Source: Nocardia exalbida NBRC 100660 (lineage in GTDB: Bacteria; Actinomycetota; Actinomycetes; Mycobacteriales; Mycobacteriaceae). From it: a DNA stretch of 64,000 nt. This document shows positions 34,197-42,744 of this stretch, piece by piece (positions within the stretch are counted from its first letter, which is position 1; the number at the start of each line of letters is the position of its first letter). Both the position numbers and the translations under genes were made by a program. Below the pieces are notes generated by a model. The model saw nothing but the letters and a program-made list of their open reading frames with translations. It was not told the origin of the DNA and searched no databases. Where the stretch lies: the NCBI RefSeq assembly GCF_000308575.1, contig NZ_BAFZ01000126.1, positions 1 through 64,000 of the forward strand. Reading direction: 5' to 3'.

Positions 34197-34439
34197 AATG
34201 TATTCCCCTTCGCTCCCGGCGAGACTAGCCCGAACACCCTGCGCGCGCTGATCATTCGCCCGAATCGGACGAAAAGGACAGTCGGGCGGCCTCTTGTCAC
34301 AAGCGGGAACGGGATCTGTCGGATGATCGGCTCATTTGAATAGGCTCCGAACGGTCGAAAGCGAGCGGAGTATGTCCCCAATCGAGCCGATTCCATCCGT
34401 CACCGAGCCGGTCGCCGTCCGTGCGTGCCGAGGCGCGCG

Positions 34440-35357
34440 ATGACGCGCCGCGGGTGGACGCTGTTCCTGGCGATGGGCCTGATCTGGGGCGTGCCGTACG
34501 CGATGATCCGTGTGGCGGTGCGCGATCTCGACCCGATCGTTGTCGCGTTCGGCCGCACGCTCATCGGCGGCCTGCTGTTGCTGCCGGTCGCGCTGTACGC
34601 TCGCGCGCTGGCGCCGGTGCTGCGACGGTGGCGGCCGCTGCTGCTCTACACCTTGGTGGAGATCACCGGGCCGTGGTTCCTGATCGGGTACGCCGAGACC
34701 ACGCTGAACAGTTCGACCGTCGGCTTGCTGATCGCGGCGGTGCCGCTGATCGCCGTGGTGATCGTGACGGTGCTCGGCCACGACCGGTTCGACGCGCGCC
34801 GGGTGATCGGTCTGCTCGCCGGGTTCGCCGGCGTCGCCGCGCTCGTCGGCCTCGACGTCGATCTGGAGAATCCGGCGGCGCTCGCCGCGATCGGCCTGAC
34901 CACGATCGGATACGCGGTGGGGCCGATCGTCATCGATCGCGCGCTGGCCGATCTGCCTCCGCTGGGCGTGGTGACCGGGTCGCTGCTGCTGGCGGCGGCG
35001 ATCTACGCGCCGTTCGCGGGTTGGCTGTGGCCGTCGCGCATCACCGCCGACGCCGCCTGGTCGGTGCTGGGTCTCGCGGTGATCTGCACGGCCGCGGCGT
35101 TCCTGTTCTTCTTCGCGCTGATCGCCGAGGCCGGCCCCGCCCGTGCGACGGTGATCACCTACATCAATCCGGCGGTGGCGATCCTGCTCGGCGTCACGGC
35201 GCTCGACGAGCCGCTGACCGCGGGCATGGCGATCGGATTCCCGCTGGTCATCCTCGGTTCGGTGGTCGGAACGGCACGCGGTCGCGACGAGGCGGCCCGG
35301 GCGGACCTGCCCGCGCCCGCCGCGCCGGAGGCGGCCGCCCGATTACCCGAGAGGTAA
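34440..35357 (+). CDS. DMT superfamily (EamA) transporter
   Basis: 305 residues with ten transmembrane helices in two EamA repeats: WTLFLAMGLIWGVPYAMIRVAVRD, GRTLIGGLLLLPVALYARAL, YAETTLNSSTVGLLIAAVPLIAVVI, then a second half with AAAFLFFFALIAEAGPARATVITYINPAVAILLGV. Members move small metabolites across the cytoplasmic membrane; cargo unknown. I chose ATG 34440 (GAGG about 7 bases before); GTG 34425 would add five residues. A short Ala/Pro-rich cytosolic tail ends the protein. Confidence 0.85.
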   Translation: MTRRGWTLFLAMGLIWGVPYAMIRVAVRDLDPIVVAFGRTLIGGLLLLPVALYARALAPVLRRWRPLLLYTLVEITGPWFLIGYAETTLNSSTVGLLIAAVPLIAVVIVTVLGHDRFDARRVIGLLAGFAGVAALVGLDVDLENPAALAAIGLTTIGYAVGPIVIDRALADLPPLGVVTGSLLLAAAIYAPFAGWLWPSRITADAAWSVLGLAVICTAAAFLFFFALIAEAGPARATVITYINPAVAILLGVTALDEPLTAGMAIGFPLVILGSVVGTARGRDEAARADLPAPAAPEAAARLPER

Positions 35358-35432
35358 TCGCCATCGAGCGCGCGCCTGCCGAGAATGGCAAGGCGCCGCA
35401 CATTCACGCGGCACCCAGCGAAAGGATCCGTC

Positions 35433-35879
35433 GTGTCGATCTCCGCGCCGTCCACTCGATCGGTGGTCGAAGAGTTGTTGCGCCGAATCGGTTCCGGTGA
35501 TCCCGAAGCCGTCGCCGAGCTGTACGCCGAACACACGGATTGGCAACTCGACTGGCCGGAGGCGGAACACGGAAGGGTAGCGACGCCCTGGATCCGGCAC
35601 CGGTCCACCCGCGCCGACGCCGCGGCGCATTTCCGCTCGATCGCCGAGCACCATGTGCCGGAGGAGGCGGCCACGCGGGTCGACCGGGTGCTCGTCGACG
35701 GTGACGACGCCGTGGTGCTCGGCGAGATCCGGCAGACCGCGCGCGCCACCGGCCGCGCCTATCGCGCGCGTTTCGCGCTGCACCTCACGGTGCGCGGCGG
35801 GCTGATCACCCGGCACCACGTCTACGAGGACAGTCTCGCCGTCGCCCAGGCATTCGACCCCGGGGGAGCGAGCACGTAA
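35433..35879 (+). CDS. SnoaL/NTF2-like fold protein
   Basis: 148 residues of the NTF2-like (SnoaL) alpha+beta barrel family: RSVVEELLRRIGSGDPEAVAELYAEHTDWQLDWP, ... EHHVPEEAATRVDRVLVDGDDAVVLGEIRQTARATGRAY, RFALHLTVRGGLITRHHVYEDSLAVAQAF. Such small barrels act as isomerases, hydrolases, cyclases or ligand binders. Its catalytic type is unknown. GTG 35433 after GAAAGGATCCGTC removes 16 residues from the longer frame that overlaps the exporter end. The next gene starts 13 bases after its stop, so the two may be co-transcribed. Confidence 0.82.
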   Translation: MSISAPSTRSVVEELLRRIGSGDPEAVAELYAEHTDWQLDWPEAEHGRVATPWIRHRSTRADAAAHFRSIAEHHVPEEAATRVDRVLVDGDDAVVLGEIRQTARATGRAYRARFALHLTVRGGLITRHHVYEDSLAVAQAFDPGGAST

Positions 35880-35892
35880 TACGCTGCTACGG

Positions 35893-36558
35893 GTGCTGGA
35901 TTCGACCGAAGACTTCGCCGGCGAGCGTCCCGACCCGATCGCCACCCGCAGGGCGTACGACGAGGTCGCCGACCGCTACGCCGACGATGTCCGGCACCGG
36001 CTCGAGCGCCAGCCGCTCGACCGGGCGATGCTGGCGGTGTTCGCGGAAGCGGTGGCGGGCAACGGTTCCGGGCCGATCGCCGATCTCGGCTGCGGGCCGG
36101 GGCATGTGACGGCTCATCTCGCGACACTGGGTGCGCGGGTGTTCGGCATCGATCTCGCGCCGCGCATGGTGGCGCTGGCCCGTGCGGAATACCCGCAGCT
36201 GCCCTTCGCGCAGGGTTCGATAGAACAGCTACCGTTTGGCAACGACACGCTCGGCGGCATAGTGGCTTGGTATTCGTTGATCCACACGCCACCGGATCGC
36301 GTGCCGCACGTGTTGAGCGAGTGCAATCGGGTACTCGCGAGCAAAGGGCACGTGCTGCTGACCTTCCAGACGGCGGACCGGCCCGATGCGGTGGAAGCCT
36401 TCGATCACAGGGTGATTCGCGCCTACCGGTGGGCGCCGAAACGCCTCGCCCGTCTACTCGGCGCCGCCGGATTCGCCATGATCGCTCGCGTGGTGCGCGA
36501 ACCGGGTCCCGAGGAGCGGTTCGGGCAGGCCTACCTGCTGGCATCGAAGGTTCGGTGA
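35893..36558 (+). CDS. Class I SAM-dependent methyltransferase
   Basis: 221 residues with clear SAM motifs: IADLGCGPGHVTAHLA (motif I, around residue 63), VFGIDLAPRMVALARAEYP, FAQGSIEQLPF, IVAWYSLIHTPPDRVPHVLSECNRVLASKGHVLLTFQT. N-terminal ATRRAYDEVADRYADDVRH is the usual methyltransferase-25/11 lead-in. It transfers a methyl group from SAM to a small molecule. GTG 35893, 13 bases after the SnoaL-like gene. No regulator is adjacent. Confidence 0.85.
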   Translation: MLDSTEDFAGERPDPIATRRAYDEVADRYADDVRHRLERQPLDRAMLAVFAEAVAGNGSGPIADLGCGPGHVTAHLATLGARVFGIDLAPRMVALARAEYPQLPFAQGSIEQLPFGNDTLGGIVAWYSLIHTPPDRVPHVLSECNRVLASKGHVLLTFQTADRPDAVEAFDHRVIRAYRWAPKRLARLLGAAGFAMIARVVREPGPEERFGQAYLLASKVR

Positions 36559-36691
36559 TTCACCGAACGCGGTCCATCCCGTCCGGGTAGGTTTGTCGTG
36601 TCGCGGCGGTTTCATGGCTGCGCGGGCCCGCCGACAACGTGGTCGATCTGAACTCCGAACCTTTCACCATGTCGTCAGGGGGCGACTCATC

Positions 36692-38035
36692 ATGGAATTC
36701 ATCGCGCCGGTCGATGCCGTCTTCTTGCTCGCCGAGTCCCGGGAACAGCCGATGCACGTCGGTTCGCTGCAATTGTTCGAGCCGCCCGAGGACGCCGGAG
36801 CGGACTTCGCCGCTCTAGTCCACGCCGAACTACTCCGAAGCGCCGACGTTGATCCGACCTTTCGCAAGCATCCCGCAACCATCTTCGGGTCGCCGCAGAT
36901 GGCGTGGACGCATGCCGAGCACGTGGAACTGGACTATCACGTGCGGCGACTGGCCGTGCCCGCGCCGGGCCGCATGGACCAGCTCGTGGAGCTGGCCTCC
37001 GGCCTGCACAGCAGCCTGCTGGACCGGCATCGTCCGCTGTGGGAGTTCCATCTGATCGAGGGACTCGCCGACGGCAGGTTCGCGCTGTATTCGAAGATGC
37101 ATCACGCGTTGATCGACGGCGTCTCGGCCCAACGCCTGCTGCGGCGCACGCTGACCAGCGATCCGTCCTCCAGCACCACGCGGGTGCCGTGGCATCTGCC
37201 CCGGGGTAGGCGCAGGAGGGAGTCCGGCGCGGCCGGTCCGGCGCGGAACCTGGTCTCCGCGGCCGCCTCCGGCGCGTCGGTGCTGCGCGCCGCGCGCACC
37301 GCCCTGACGCGGCAGCAGCTGACCCTGCCGTTCACGGCCCCGCGCACCATGTTCAACGTGCCGATCGGCGGCGCGCGCCGTGCGGTGGTCCGGTCCTGGC
37401 CGCTGGAGCGGCTGCAGCAGGTGAAGAAGGCGTCCGGTTCGACACTCAACGATGTGGTGCTCACCATGTCGGCGGGCGCGCTGCGGCGGTACCTGATCGA
37501 ACGGGACGCGCTGCCGGACAAGCCGTTGATCGCGATGGTGCCGATGTCGCTGCGCGCGGAGGACGACGACGAGACCAACGGGGTGAAGGTCGGGGCGGTG
37601 CTGTGCAATCTCGGCACCGACATCGCCGATCCGCTGGACCGCCTGCGGGTGGTTGCCGGGTCGATGCGCGACGGCAAGGACGTCTACAGCACGCTCTCGT
37701 GCAACCAGACGATGGCGCTGTCGGCGCTGATGCTCAGCCCGCTCGCCCTCAATCTCGTGCCAGCGCTGATTTCGCTGACCAATCCGACCTTCAACATCGT
37801 GATCTCGAACGTGCCGGGGCCACGCGAGCCCATGTACTGGAATGGTGCGCGGCTGGACGCGAGCTATCCGCTGTCGATCCCGTTCGACGGCCAGGCGGTG
37901 AACATCACGCTCACCTCCAACGCGGGCAACCTCGATTTCGGCGTGGTCGGCTGCCGCCGCAGTGTGCCGCAGTTGCCTCGCCTGCTCGATCACTTGGAGG
38001 AGTCGCTCGCCGAACTGGAGCGGGCCACCGCTTGA
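36692..38035 (+). CDS. Wax ester synthase/diacylglycerol acyltransferase (WS/DGAT) family
   Basis: 447 residues. N-terminal PVDAVFLLAESREQPMHVGSLQLFEPP is the canonical start of actinobacterial WS/DGATs, and the catalytic HHxxxDG is HHALIDG (His137, His138, Asp142). PLWEFHLIEGLADGRFALYSKMHH, NDVVLTMSAGALRRYL, MVPMSLR and NPTFNIVISNVPGP are also conserved. These enzymes make triacylglycerol and wax esters from acyl-CoA, the main storage lipids of nocardiae and mycobacteria. ATG 36692 after TCAGGGGGCGACTCATC. The longer frame from 36593 has no support. It probably acts at the membrane or lipid-body surface. Confidence 0.92.
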   Translation: MEFIAPVDAVFLLAESREQPMHVGSLQLFEPPEDAGADFAALVHAELLRSADVDPTFRKHPATIFGSPQMAWTHAEHVELDYHVRRLAVPAPGRMDQLVELASGLHSSLLDRHRPLWEFHLIEGLADGRFALYSKMHHALIDGVSAQRLLRRTLTSDPSSSTTRVPWHLPRGRRRRESGAAGPARNLVSAAASGASVLRAARTALTRQQLTLPFTAPRTMFNVPIGGARRAVVRSWPLERLQQVKKASGSTLNDVVLTMSAGALRRYLIERDALPDKPLIAMVPMSLRAEDDDETNGVKVGAVLCNLGTDIADPLDRLRVVAGSMRDGKDVYSTLSCNQTMALSALMLSPLALNLVPALISLTNPTFNIVISNVPGPREPMYWNGARLDASYPLSIPFDGQAVNITLTSNAGNLDFGVVGCRRSVPQLPRLLDHLEESLAELERATA

Positions 38036-38058
38036 CGGCAGCGCATTCCCCGGAAAAC

Positions 38059-38072
38059 TAGAACGTGTTACT
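38059..38072. promoter_or_regulatory. KstR-like operator, imperfect
   Basis: TAGAACGTGTTACT matches TnnAACnnGTTnnA except the last position (T). It lies 24 bp after the WS/DGAT stop and 180 bp before the nitronate monooxygenase start. KstR is the TetR repressor of cholesterol catabolism in mycolata. Confidence 0.5.
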
Positions 38073-38184
38073 GTCGATGCATGGTGCAACGGCCGGTCGA
38101 GGAAGCCGCAGCCGCTTCATGGCGATATGCGCGGCTCGCGGTGGACTCGATGCGCGGCGGCCCGGCCGCACGGCGCGCCACTTA

Positions 38185-38198
38185 TGCAACTCGTTCTA
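38185..38198. promoter_or_regulatory. KstR-like operator, perfect consensus
   Basis: TGCAACTCGTTCTA fits TnnAACnnGTTnnA exactly, 54 bp upstream of the nitronate monooxygenase start. Another copy with one mismatch lies 126 bp further upstream. The likely result is repression by KstR and induction by sterol intermediates. Confidence 0.65.
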
Positions 38199-38251
38199 GT
38201 ACATCTGCGCCGCGCCGTTCGCGGCGGAGCAGTTAGGGAGACCAGCACGCC

Positions 38252-39376
38252 ATGCGTACCGAAATCTGCGAACGGCTCGGGATCGAATTCCCCATCTTCG
38301 CCTTCACCCACTGCCGCGACGTGGCGGCCGCGGTCAGCAACGCGGGCGGACTCGGCGTGCTCGGCGCCGTCGGCTTCACCGCCGAGCAGCTCGAGGTCGA
38401 GCTGGCCTGGCTGGACGAGCACGTGCAGGGCGTATACGGCGTCGACCTGGTGATTCCGTCCAAGTACGAGGGCAAGGGCATCGATGACCTGAGCCCCGAG
38501 GAGCTGGAAGCCAAGCTGGCCGAACTCGTCCCGCAGGGGCACCGCGACTTCGCCGAGAAGATTCTCGCCGACCACGGCGTGCCCAAGCTGCCGGAGAACG
38601 AGCACCACAACCAGTTGCTCGGCTGGACGGCCACCACCGCGGGACCGCAGGTGGAGGTGATTCTGCGGCATCCGAAGGCGAAGCTGGTCGCCAATGCCCT
38701 CGGCACCCCGCCGGAGGACGTGATCAAGCAGGTGCAGGACTCCGGCAGGCTGATCGGCGCGCTGTGCGGTTCGGTCAAGCACGCGCTGAACCACAAGCGC
38801 GCGGGCCTGGACTTCGTGGTCTGCCAGGGCACCGAGGGCGGCGGGCACTGCGGCGAGGTGTCCTCGATGGTGCTGTGGCCGCAGGTCATCGACGCCGTCG
38901 GCGACCTGCCGGTGCTGGCCGCGGGCGGCATCGGCAACGGCCGCCAGGTGGCCGCGGCGATGGCGATGGGCGCCGCGGGCGCGTGGACCGGTTCGGTATG
39001 GCTGACCGTCGAGGAAGCCAATGTGCCGCCGGCTCAGATGCAGAGCTACATCGACGCGAGCAGCCACGACACCGTGCGTTCGCGCGCATGGACCGGCAAG
39101 CCCGCCCGCATGCTGCGCAACGACTGGACCGAGGCGTGGGAGCAGGCCGAGACCCCCGACCCGCTGCCGATGCCGCTGCAGATGATGGTCGCGCTGGACG
39201 GGGTGAAGCGTGGTCACCGCTATCCGGAGGCCGCCAAGGACGTCAACTTCAACCCGGTCGGCCAGATCGTCGGCATGATGAACCGCGTGGAGCGCTCCGC
39301 CGACGTGGTCAACCGGCTGATCCAGGAGTACGTCGAGGCGTGCGAGCGCCTCAACAAGCTCAACGGCGGGATCTGA
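38252..39376 (+). CDS. Nitronate monooxygenase family FMN protein (sterol-regulon candidate)
   Basis: 374 residues, FMN TIM-barrel of the nitronate monooxygenase/2-nitropropane dioxygenase family: MRTEICERLGIEFPIFAFTHCRDVAAAVSNAGGLGVLG start, VVCQGTEGGGHCGE with the conserved His (about residue 199), VLAAGGIGNGRQVAAAMAMGAAGAWTGS near the flavin phosphate. Paralogues such as M. tuberculosis Rv1533, Rv1894c and Rv3553 (IpdC, in sterol-ring breakdown) are related. The KstR-like sites upstream suggest a role in sterol or lipid catabolism rather than nitronate oxidation. ATG 38252. A strong two-tier hairpin follows the stop. Confidence 0.9.
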   Translation: MRTEICERLGIEFPIFAFTHCRDVAAAVSNAGGLGVLGAVGFTAEQLEVELAWLDEHVQGVYGVDLVIPSKYEGKGIDDLSPEELEAKLAELVPQGHRDFAEKILADHGVPKLPENEHHNQLLGWTATTAGPQVEVILRHPKAKLVANALGTPPEDVIKQVQDSGRLIGALCGSVKHALNHKRAGLDFVVCQGTEGGGHCGEVSSMVLWPQVIDAVGDLPVLAAGGIGNGRQVAAAMAMGAAGAWTGSVWLTVEEANVPPAQMQSYIDASSHDTVRSRAWTGKPARMLRNDWTEAWEQAETPDPLPMPLQMMVALDGVKRGHRYPEAAKDVNFNPVGQIVGMMNRVERSADVVNRLIQEYVEACERLNKLNGGI

Positions 39377-39386
39377 GTCGGGCGCC

Positions 39387-39456
39387 GGTCCCGGCCGCGA
39401 TGCCGCGCGGATTTCCCGTGCGGCATCCCACGGCGAGATTCTCAGCGGCCGGGACC
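39387..39456 (+). terminator. Two-tier stem-loop after the nitronate monooxygenase gene
   Basis: Outer arms GGTCCCGGCCGC (39387-39398) and GCGGCCGGGACC (39445-39456) pair perfectly over 12 bp. Inside is a second perfect 8-bp stem GATGCCGC/GCGGCATC (39399-39406 with 39420-39427). It begins 11 bases after the stop codon. Probably a bidirectional terminator between the converging genes. Confidence 0.7.
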
Positions 39457-39474
39457 CACACCCGTTGCTTCACT

Positions 39475-39487
39475 TTGTCTGAGACAA
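39475..39487. promoter_or_regulatory. Operator-like palindrome TTGTCTGAGACAA
   Basis: TTGTCT-G-AGACAA, perfect 6-bp arms around a single base. It lies in the convergent gap between the nitronate monooxygenase and the GntR gene. Related sequences occur upstream of the GntR gene (40399-40411) and at 42044-42056. Confidence 0.55.
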
Positions 39488-39593
39488 GACTGTTCACCGA
39501 ACTCAGCGGACAGGCGGATCTGGGTGGACCGAGCGAACAAATCCGCACTGGCCTCCTCGACCCGTCCCAGACGGATTGTGCAGCGTACGAAAA

Positions 39594-40370
39594 TCAGGCG
39601 GTGGCAGCGTGGGACTCGTCGGCGCCGTCCACGACCCCGGCCACCAATTCCTCGAAGCGCGCGATGACCTTCTCGTGGTACATACCGAACAGATCCTCGA
39701 ACAGCGCCAGCTGCGCCTCGCTCGGCCCTGAGCCGGAATCCCACACCGCGGCCAGCGCCCGCCAGACCAGGACGTGCAGGTCCGCCGCACCCGCGAAGTA
39801 CGATTCGACCGCCTCCGGCACCTCGAGCACCATCTCGCCGATCGAGTTCAGAATCGCGCGCTGCATGGGGAGTCCGAGCACGGTCAACAGCCTGCGCACG
39901 AGCGCGACCTCGAGGGCGAGGAGCTGCCGGAAGTCCGGATCGGACTGGCGCGCTATCGATTCGAGTTCGTCGATCGCGTTCTTCAATTCGGCCGAATCGA
40001 TCCGATGTTCGCCACCCGTATAGCTGAGCAGCGCCTCGAGCACGAGATTGCGCTCGACGTCGACGATGTCGCGGAACATCTCTATCGCGATGTCCGGCAT
40101 GGGAATCGAGAACCGGAACAGCTGGCGGTACACGTCCACTCCGCCGGCCTCCCGGACGTCGCGGATCGTGAATCCTTTGCCGCGCCTTGCTTCGACGAAG
40201 CCGTACGACTCCAGCCGGCCCAAGGTCAGCTGCGCGGTAGCGCGATTCATCTCGAATTCCTCGGCGACCTGACGCACCGACGGCATGAGATCCCCCGGCT
40301 GATATTCCCCCGCGGCAACCCGGCGCGCCAGCTCGTCGGCAACGTCGGCGACCACCGTCTGGGATCCCAT
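39594..40370 (-). CDS. GntR family (FadR-like) transcriptional regulator
   Basis: 258 residues. The GntR winged helix is at residues 5-75 (VADVADELARRVAAGEYQPGDLMPSVRQVAEEFEMNRATAQLTLGRLESYGFVEARRGKGFTIRDV). The C-terminal half is all helical as in the FadR/FCD ligand domain (DIVDVERNLVLEALLSYTGGEHRIDSAELKNAIDELESIARQSDPDFRQLLALEVALVRRLL). FadR-like proteins bind acyl-CoA or organic acids. ATG 40370 after AAAGGTGACTTCG; the frame upstream lacks support. It is divergent from the UbiB-like kinase, with which it shares a 105-bp promoter region containing a GTCCCAGACAGTC site. Confidence 0.9.
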   Translation of the reverse strand: MGSQTVVADVADELARRVAAGEYQPGDLMPSVRQVAEEFEMNRATAQLTLGRLESYGFVEARRGKGFTIRDVREAGGVDVYRQLFRFSIPMPDIAIEMFRDIVDVERNLVLEALLSYTGGEHRIDSAELKNAIDELESIARQSDPDFRQLLALEVALVRRLLTVLGLPMQRAILNSIGEMVLEVPEAVESYFAGAADLHVLVWRALAAVWDSGSGPSEAQLALFEDLFGMYHEKVIARFEELVAGVVDGADESHAATA

Positions 40371-40398
40371 CGAAGTCACCTTTCGACTACTTTCGAAC

Positions 40399-40411
40399 AC
40401 GTCCCAGACAG
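40399..40411. promoter_or_regulatory. Degenerate copy of the GntR-linked operator motif
   Basis: ACGTCCCAGACAG matches the TTGTCTCAGACAG copy at 42044 at 10 of 13 positions. It lies about 30 bp upstream of the GntR start, where an autoregulatory site is expected. A partly overlapping AGAC-A-GTCT palindrome follows. Confidence 0.45.
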
Positions 40412-40475
40412 TCTAAGCCCTACTGTCCGGTACTGCACCTGTGTCACACTTGTGCGCGCGACTGTGAGGTGAGGC

Positions 40476-41966
40476 ATGACCATCCGGCCCATCGGAGAGC
40501 GTCCCGAGGAGGGGTCCACGGGCAAGCGATCCCGCCTTTTCGCGTCGCGGTCCCATGGTAAACCGCCTGTTCACGGCGCTGTGCGCGGCGCCAAGCTCGC
40601 CGCGCTGCCGGTGGCGTTCGCCGGACGACAGGCTGCGGGCCTGGGCAAGCGGGCGCTCGGCAGATCGGCCGAAGAAGTCAATCGCGACATCCAGCTGCGC
40701 ACCGCCCAGCACATCTTCGAGGTGCTCGGCGAGCTGAAGGGCTGCGCCGCCAAGCTGGGGCAACTGCTGGCCATCTACGAGCTGGCGCTGCCGCGGGAGG
40801 TGGCCGAACCGTATCGGATCGCGCTCAGCAGGCTCCAGGATGCCGCGCCCGCGATGCTGCCGCACACGGTGCACGCCGCCATGGCCGAAAGCATGGGCGC
40901 GGACTGGCTTTCGCGCTTCCGCGAATTCGACGACCGGCGCGCCGCGGCCGCCTCGCTCGGGCAGGTGCACCGCGCGGTCTGGCACGACGGCAGGACGGTC
41001 GCGGTCAAGGTGATGTACCCGGGCGGCAGGCAAGCGGTGGCGCGCGATCTGGACCACCTGCGCCGGATCTCTTTTCTCGCAACGGTGTTCCTGCCCGGCG
41101 CGGACGTGAAAGCGGTGACCGAAGCGATCTGCGCGTCGGTCGCCGGGGAACTGGACTACGCGGCGGAGGCCGCCCACCAGACAGCTTTCGCCGCGGCCTA
41201 TGCCGGCGATCCGGACTTCTACGTACCGAATGTCATTGCGCAGCACGGTGATGTACTCATCAGCGAATGGATCGAAGGCACGCCGGTACCGCGCGTCGTC
41301 GCCTCCGGCACGCAGGCCGAGCGCGACCGCGTCGGCATGCTCATGGTCCGTTTCGTGACCTCCGGCTGGGGCCGGCACGGATTGCTGTACGCCGATCCGC
41401 ATCCGGGCAACTTCCGGGTGTTGTCCGACGGCAGGCTGGGCGTCATGGATTTCGGCGCGTGCTGCGCTTGGCCGCCAGCGGGTTTCGGCGAGCTGACGCT
41501 CGACTGCTGCAAGGCGATCTTCCGAGGCGGACCGGGAGATCTGGCGGCGGCCACGCGCAGACACGGTTTCGTGGAGAACGGGCAAGCCATCGACAGCGAC
41601 GCGCTCTACGCCGCGATAACCCCGTGCGGTGAACCCTTTCGCCACGAGACGTATCGCCTGACCGCACGCTGGTTGCGCCGACAAGTGTTGCGCACCACCA
41701 ATCCTCGGTTGAGCAACGTGGTGCGGCAGATGACGATGCCCGCCTACTTCACGCCGTTCGCCCGCTCCTTCCTCACGCTGGTGGGCGTGCTCGGCCAGCT
41801 GGAGACCGAAGGCCCGTATCGCGACGAAATCGTGCGCTGGATACCGGAATTGAGCGAAGCGCTCATCCCGGAGGAGAACACGGAGGCCATCGCGCCCACG
41901 GTGGACCTTGGCACCGCTCGGAGACGGCGAGCCGAGAAGAGCAAGCGCGGGATGCCGATCGCGTGA
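40476..41966 (+). CDS. UbiB/ABC1 (AarF)-family atypical protein kinase-like ATPase
   Basis: 496 residues. The family-specific KxGQ motif is KLGQ at residues 93-96 (ELKGCAAKLGQLLAIYE), the Ala-rich loop is AAAASLGQVHRA around residue 157, VAVKVMYPG carries the ATP-site Lys, ADPHPGNFRVLSD the catalytic loop (DPHPGN) and VMDFGAC the metal-binding DFG. ABC1/UbiB proteins are membrane-associated ATPases of coenzyme Q or other isoprenoid-lipid metabolism. The C-terminus is charged (RRRAEKSKRG). ATG 40476 after GAGGTGAGGC. It diverges from the GntR regulator, likely its controller. Confidence 0.92.
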   Translation: MTIRPIGERPEEGSTGKRSRLFASRSHGKPPVHGAVRGAKLAALPVAFAGRQAAGLGKRALGRSAEEVNRDIQLRTAQHIFEVLGELKGCAAKLGQLLAIYELALPREVAEPYRIALSRLQDAAPAMLPHTVHAAMAESMGADWLSRFREFDDRRAAAASLGQVHRAVWHDGRTVAVKVMYPGGRQAVARDLDHLRRISFLATVFLPGADVKAVTEAICASVAGELDYAAEAAHQTAFAAAYAGDPDFYVPNVIAQHGDVLISEWIEGTPVPRVVASGTQAERDRVGMLMVRFVTSGWGRHGLLYADPHPGNFRVLSDGRLGVMDFGACCAWPPAGFGELTLDCCKAIFRGGPGDLAAATRRHGFVENGQAIDSDALYAAITPCGEPFRHETYRLTARWLRRQVLRTTNPRLSNVVRQMTMPAYFTPFARSFLTLVGVLGQLETEGPYRDEIVRWIPELSEALIPEENTEAIAPTVDLGTARRRRAEKSKRGMPIA

Positions 41967-42043
41967 ACCCGGTTCTGCTGACTCGCAGGCGGATTCGCTG
42001 ATCTATCAGCACATATGGTGCCATCGAGCCATCGCGCCACCCT

Positions 42044-42056
42044 TTGTCTCAGACAG
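42044..42056. promoter_or_regulatory. Operator-like palindrome TTGTCTCAGACAG
   Basis: TTGTCT-C-AGACAG, a 12-of-13 relative of the 39475-39487 palindrome. It overlaps the 3' end of the SGNH gene in the convergent gap after the UbiB gene, an unusual place for an operator, so it may belong to a distributed GntR-binding set or be coincidental. Confidence 0.45.
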
Positions 42057-42663
42057 CGGATCGCGGCGCCAGCCACGTGCGCCACTGCGGAGCGATGAGT
42101 GCCGCGAATTCGTCATAGCCCGCGGCCCCCGGATGCGCCCCATCGCCCGCGCGGACCTCGGCGGCCCACACCGCATTGGCGCGCAGCGCTTGGTGCACGC
42201 GCACGTACGGCACCTCCGATCGGGCGCAGACCTGCGCGAATCGCTCGTCCAGCGCGGCGGTGCGGGCGTTGTGCTCGTCGTCCGCGATCGGCGGCGGGGC
42301 GACCATCAGCACCGGCCATCCCCGCTCGGCCGCCTGCGCGAGCAGTTCGCCCAGATTGGCCACCGACTCGTCAGGGGGCACCCGCGGACCGCCGTTCTCG
42401 TGCATCGCGTCGTTCACGCCGAACGACAGCACCACCCTGGCGTCCGCGCCCTCCGGCAGGCGGGGCGCGCATTCGGCTCGGAAGCGCCGCAGGATCGCGG
42501 CCGAGGTCTCCCCGCGGACCCCGAGGTTGTAGGCGGTCAGCGCGACGCCCTGCGCGTGCGCATCGGACGCGAGCCTGCCCGCCCAGCCCAGGCAAGCCGG
42601 GTCGCCGACACCGGCGACGAACGAATCCCCGACGAAACACACACGCAGATCACGGCTCACCAC
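42049..42663 (-). CDS. SGNH/GDSL-family hydrolase
   Basis: 204 residues. Block I is FVGDSFVAGVGD (nucleophile Ser14), block II YNLGVRGETSA (Gly), block III LSFGVNDAMHENGG (Asn), block V DGAHPGAAGYDEF (Asp and His), all in the SGNH order. No signal peptide, so cytosolic. Lipase, thioesterase or acetyl-esterase activity is expected. GTG 42663 is divergent from the 2OG-oxygenase gene by about 80 bp. It is convergent with the UbiB gene. Confidence 0.9.
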   Translation of the reverse strand: MVSRDLRVCFVGDSFVAGVGDPACLGWAGRLASDAHAQGVALTAYNLGVRGETSAAILRRFRAECAPRLPEGADARVVLSFGVNDAMHENGGPRVPPDESVANLGELLAQAAERGWPVLMVAPPPIADDEHNARTAALDERFAQVCARSEVPYVRVHQALRANAVWAAEVRAGDGAHPGAAGYDEFAALIAPQWRTWLAPRSAV

Positions 42664-42744
42664 CTGATCCTGGCAGCGCGGAGACCGGCCCGCGAATGCC
42701 GGGTGCGGGCAATATGATCACGGAGGTTCGACCGGGAGGGAGTA

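Noticed and set aside
42044..42056. TTGTCTCAGACAG as a promoter operator
   Set aside because: It overlaps the 3' end of the SGNH gene in a convergent gap, so a normal promoter role is not supported; kept only as a motif copy.
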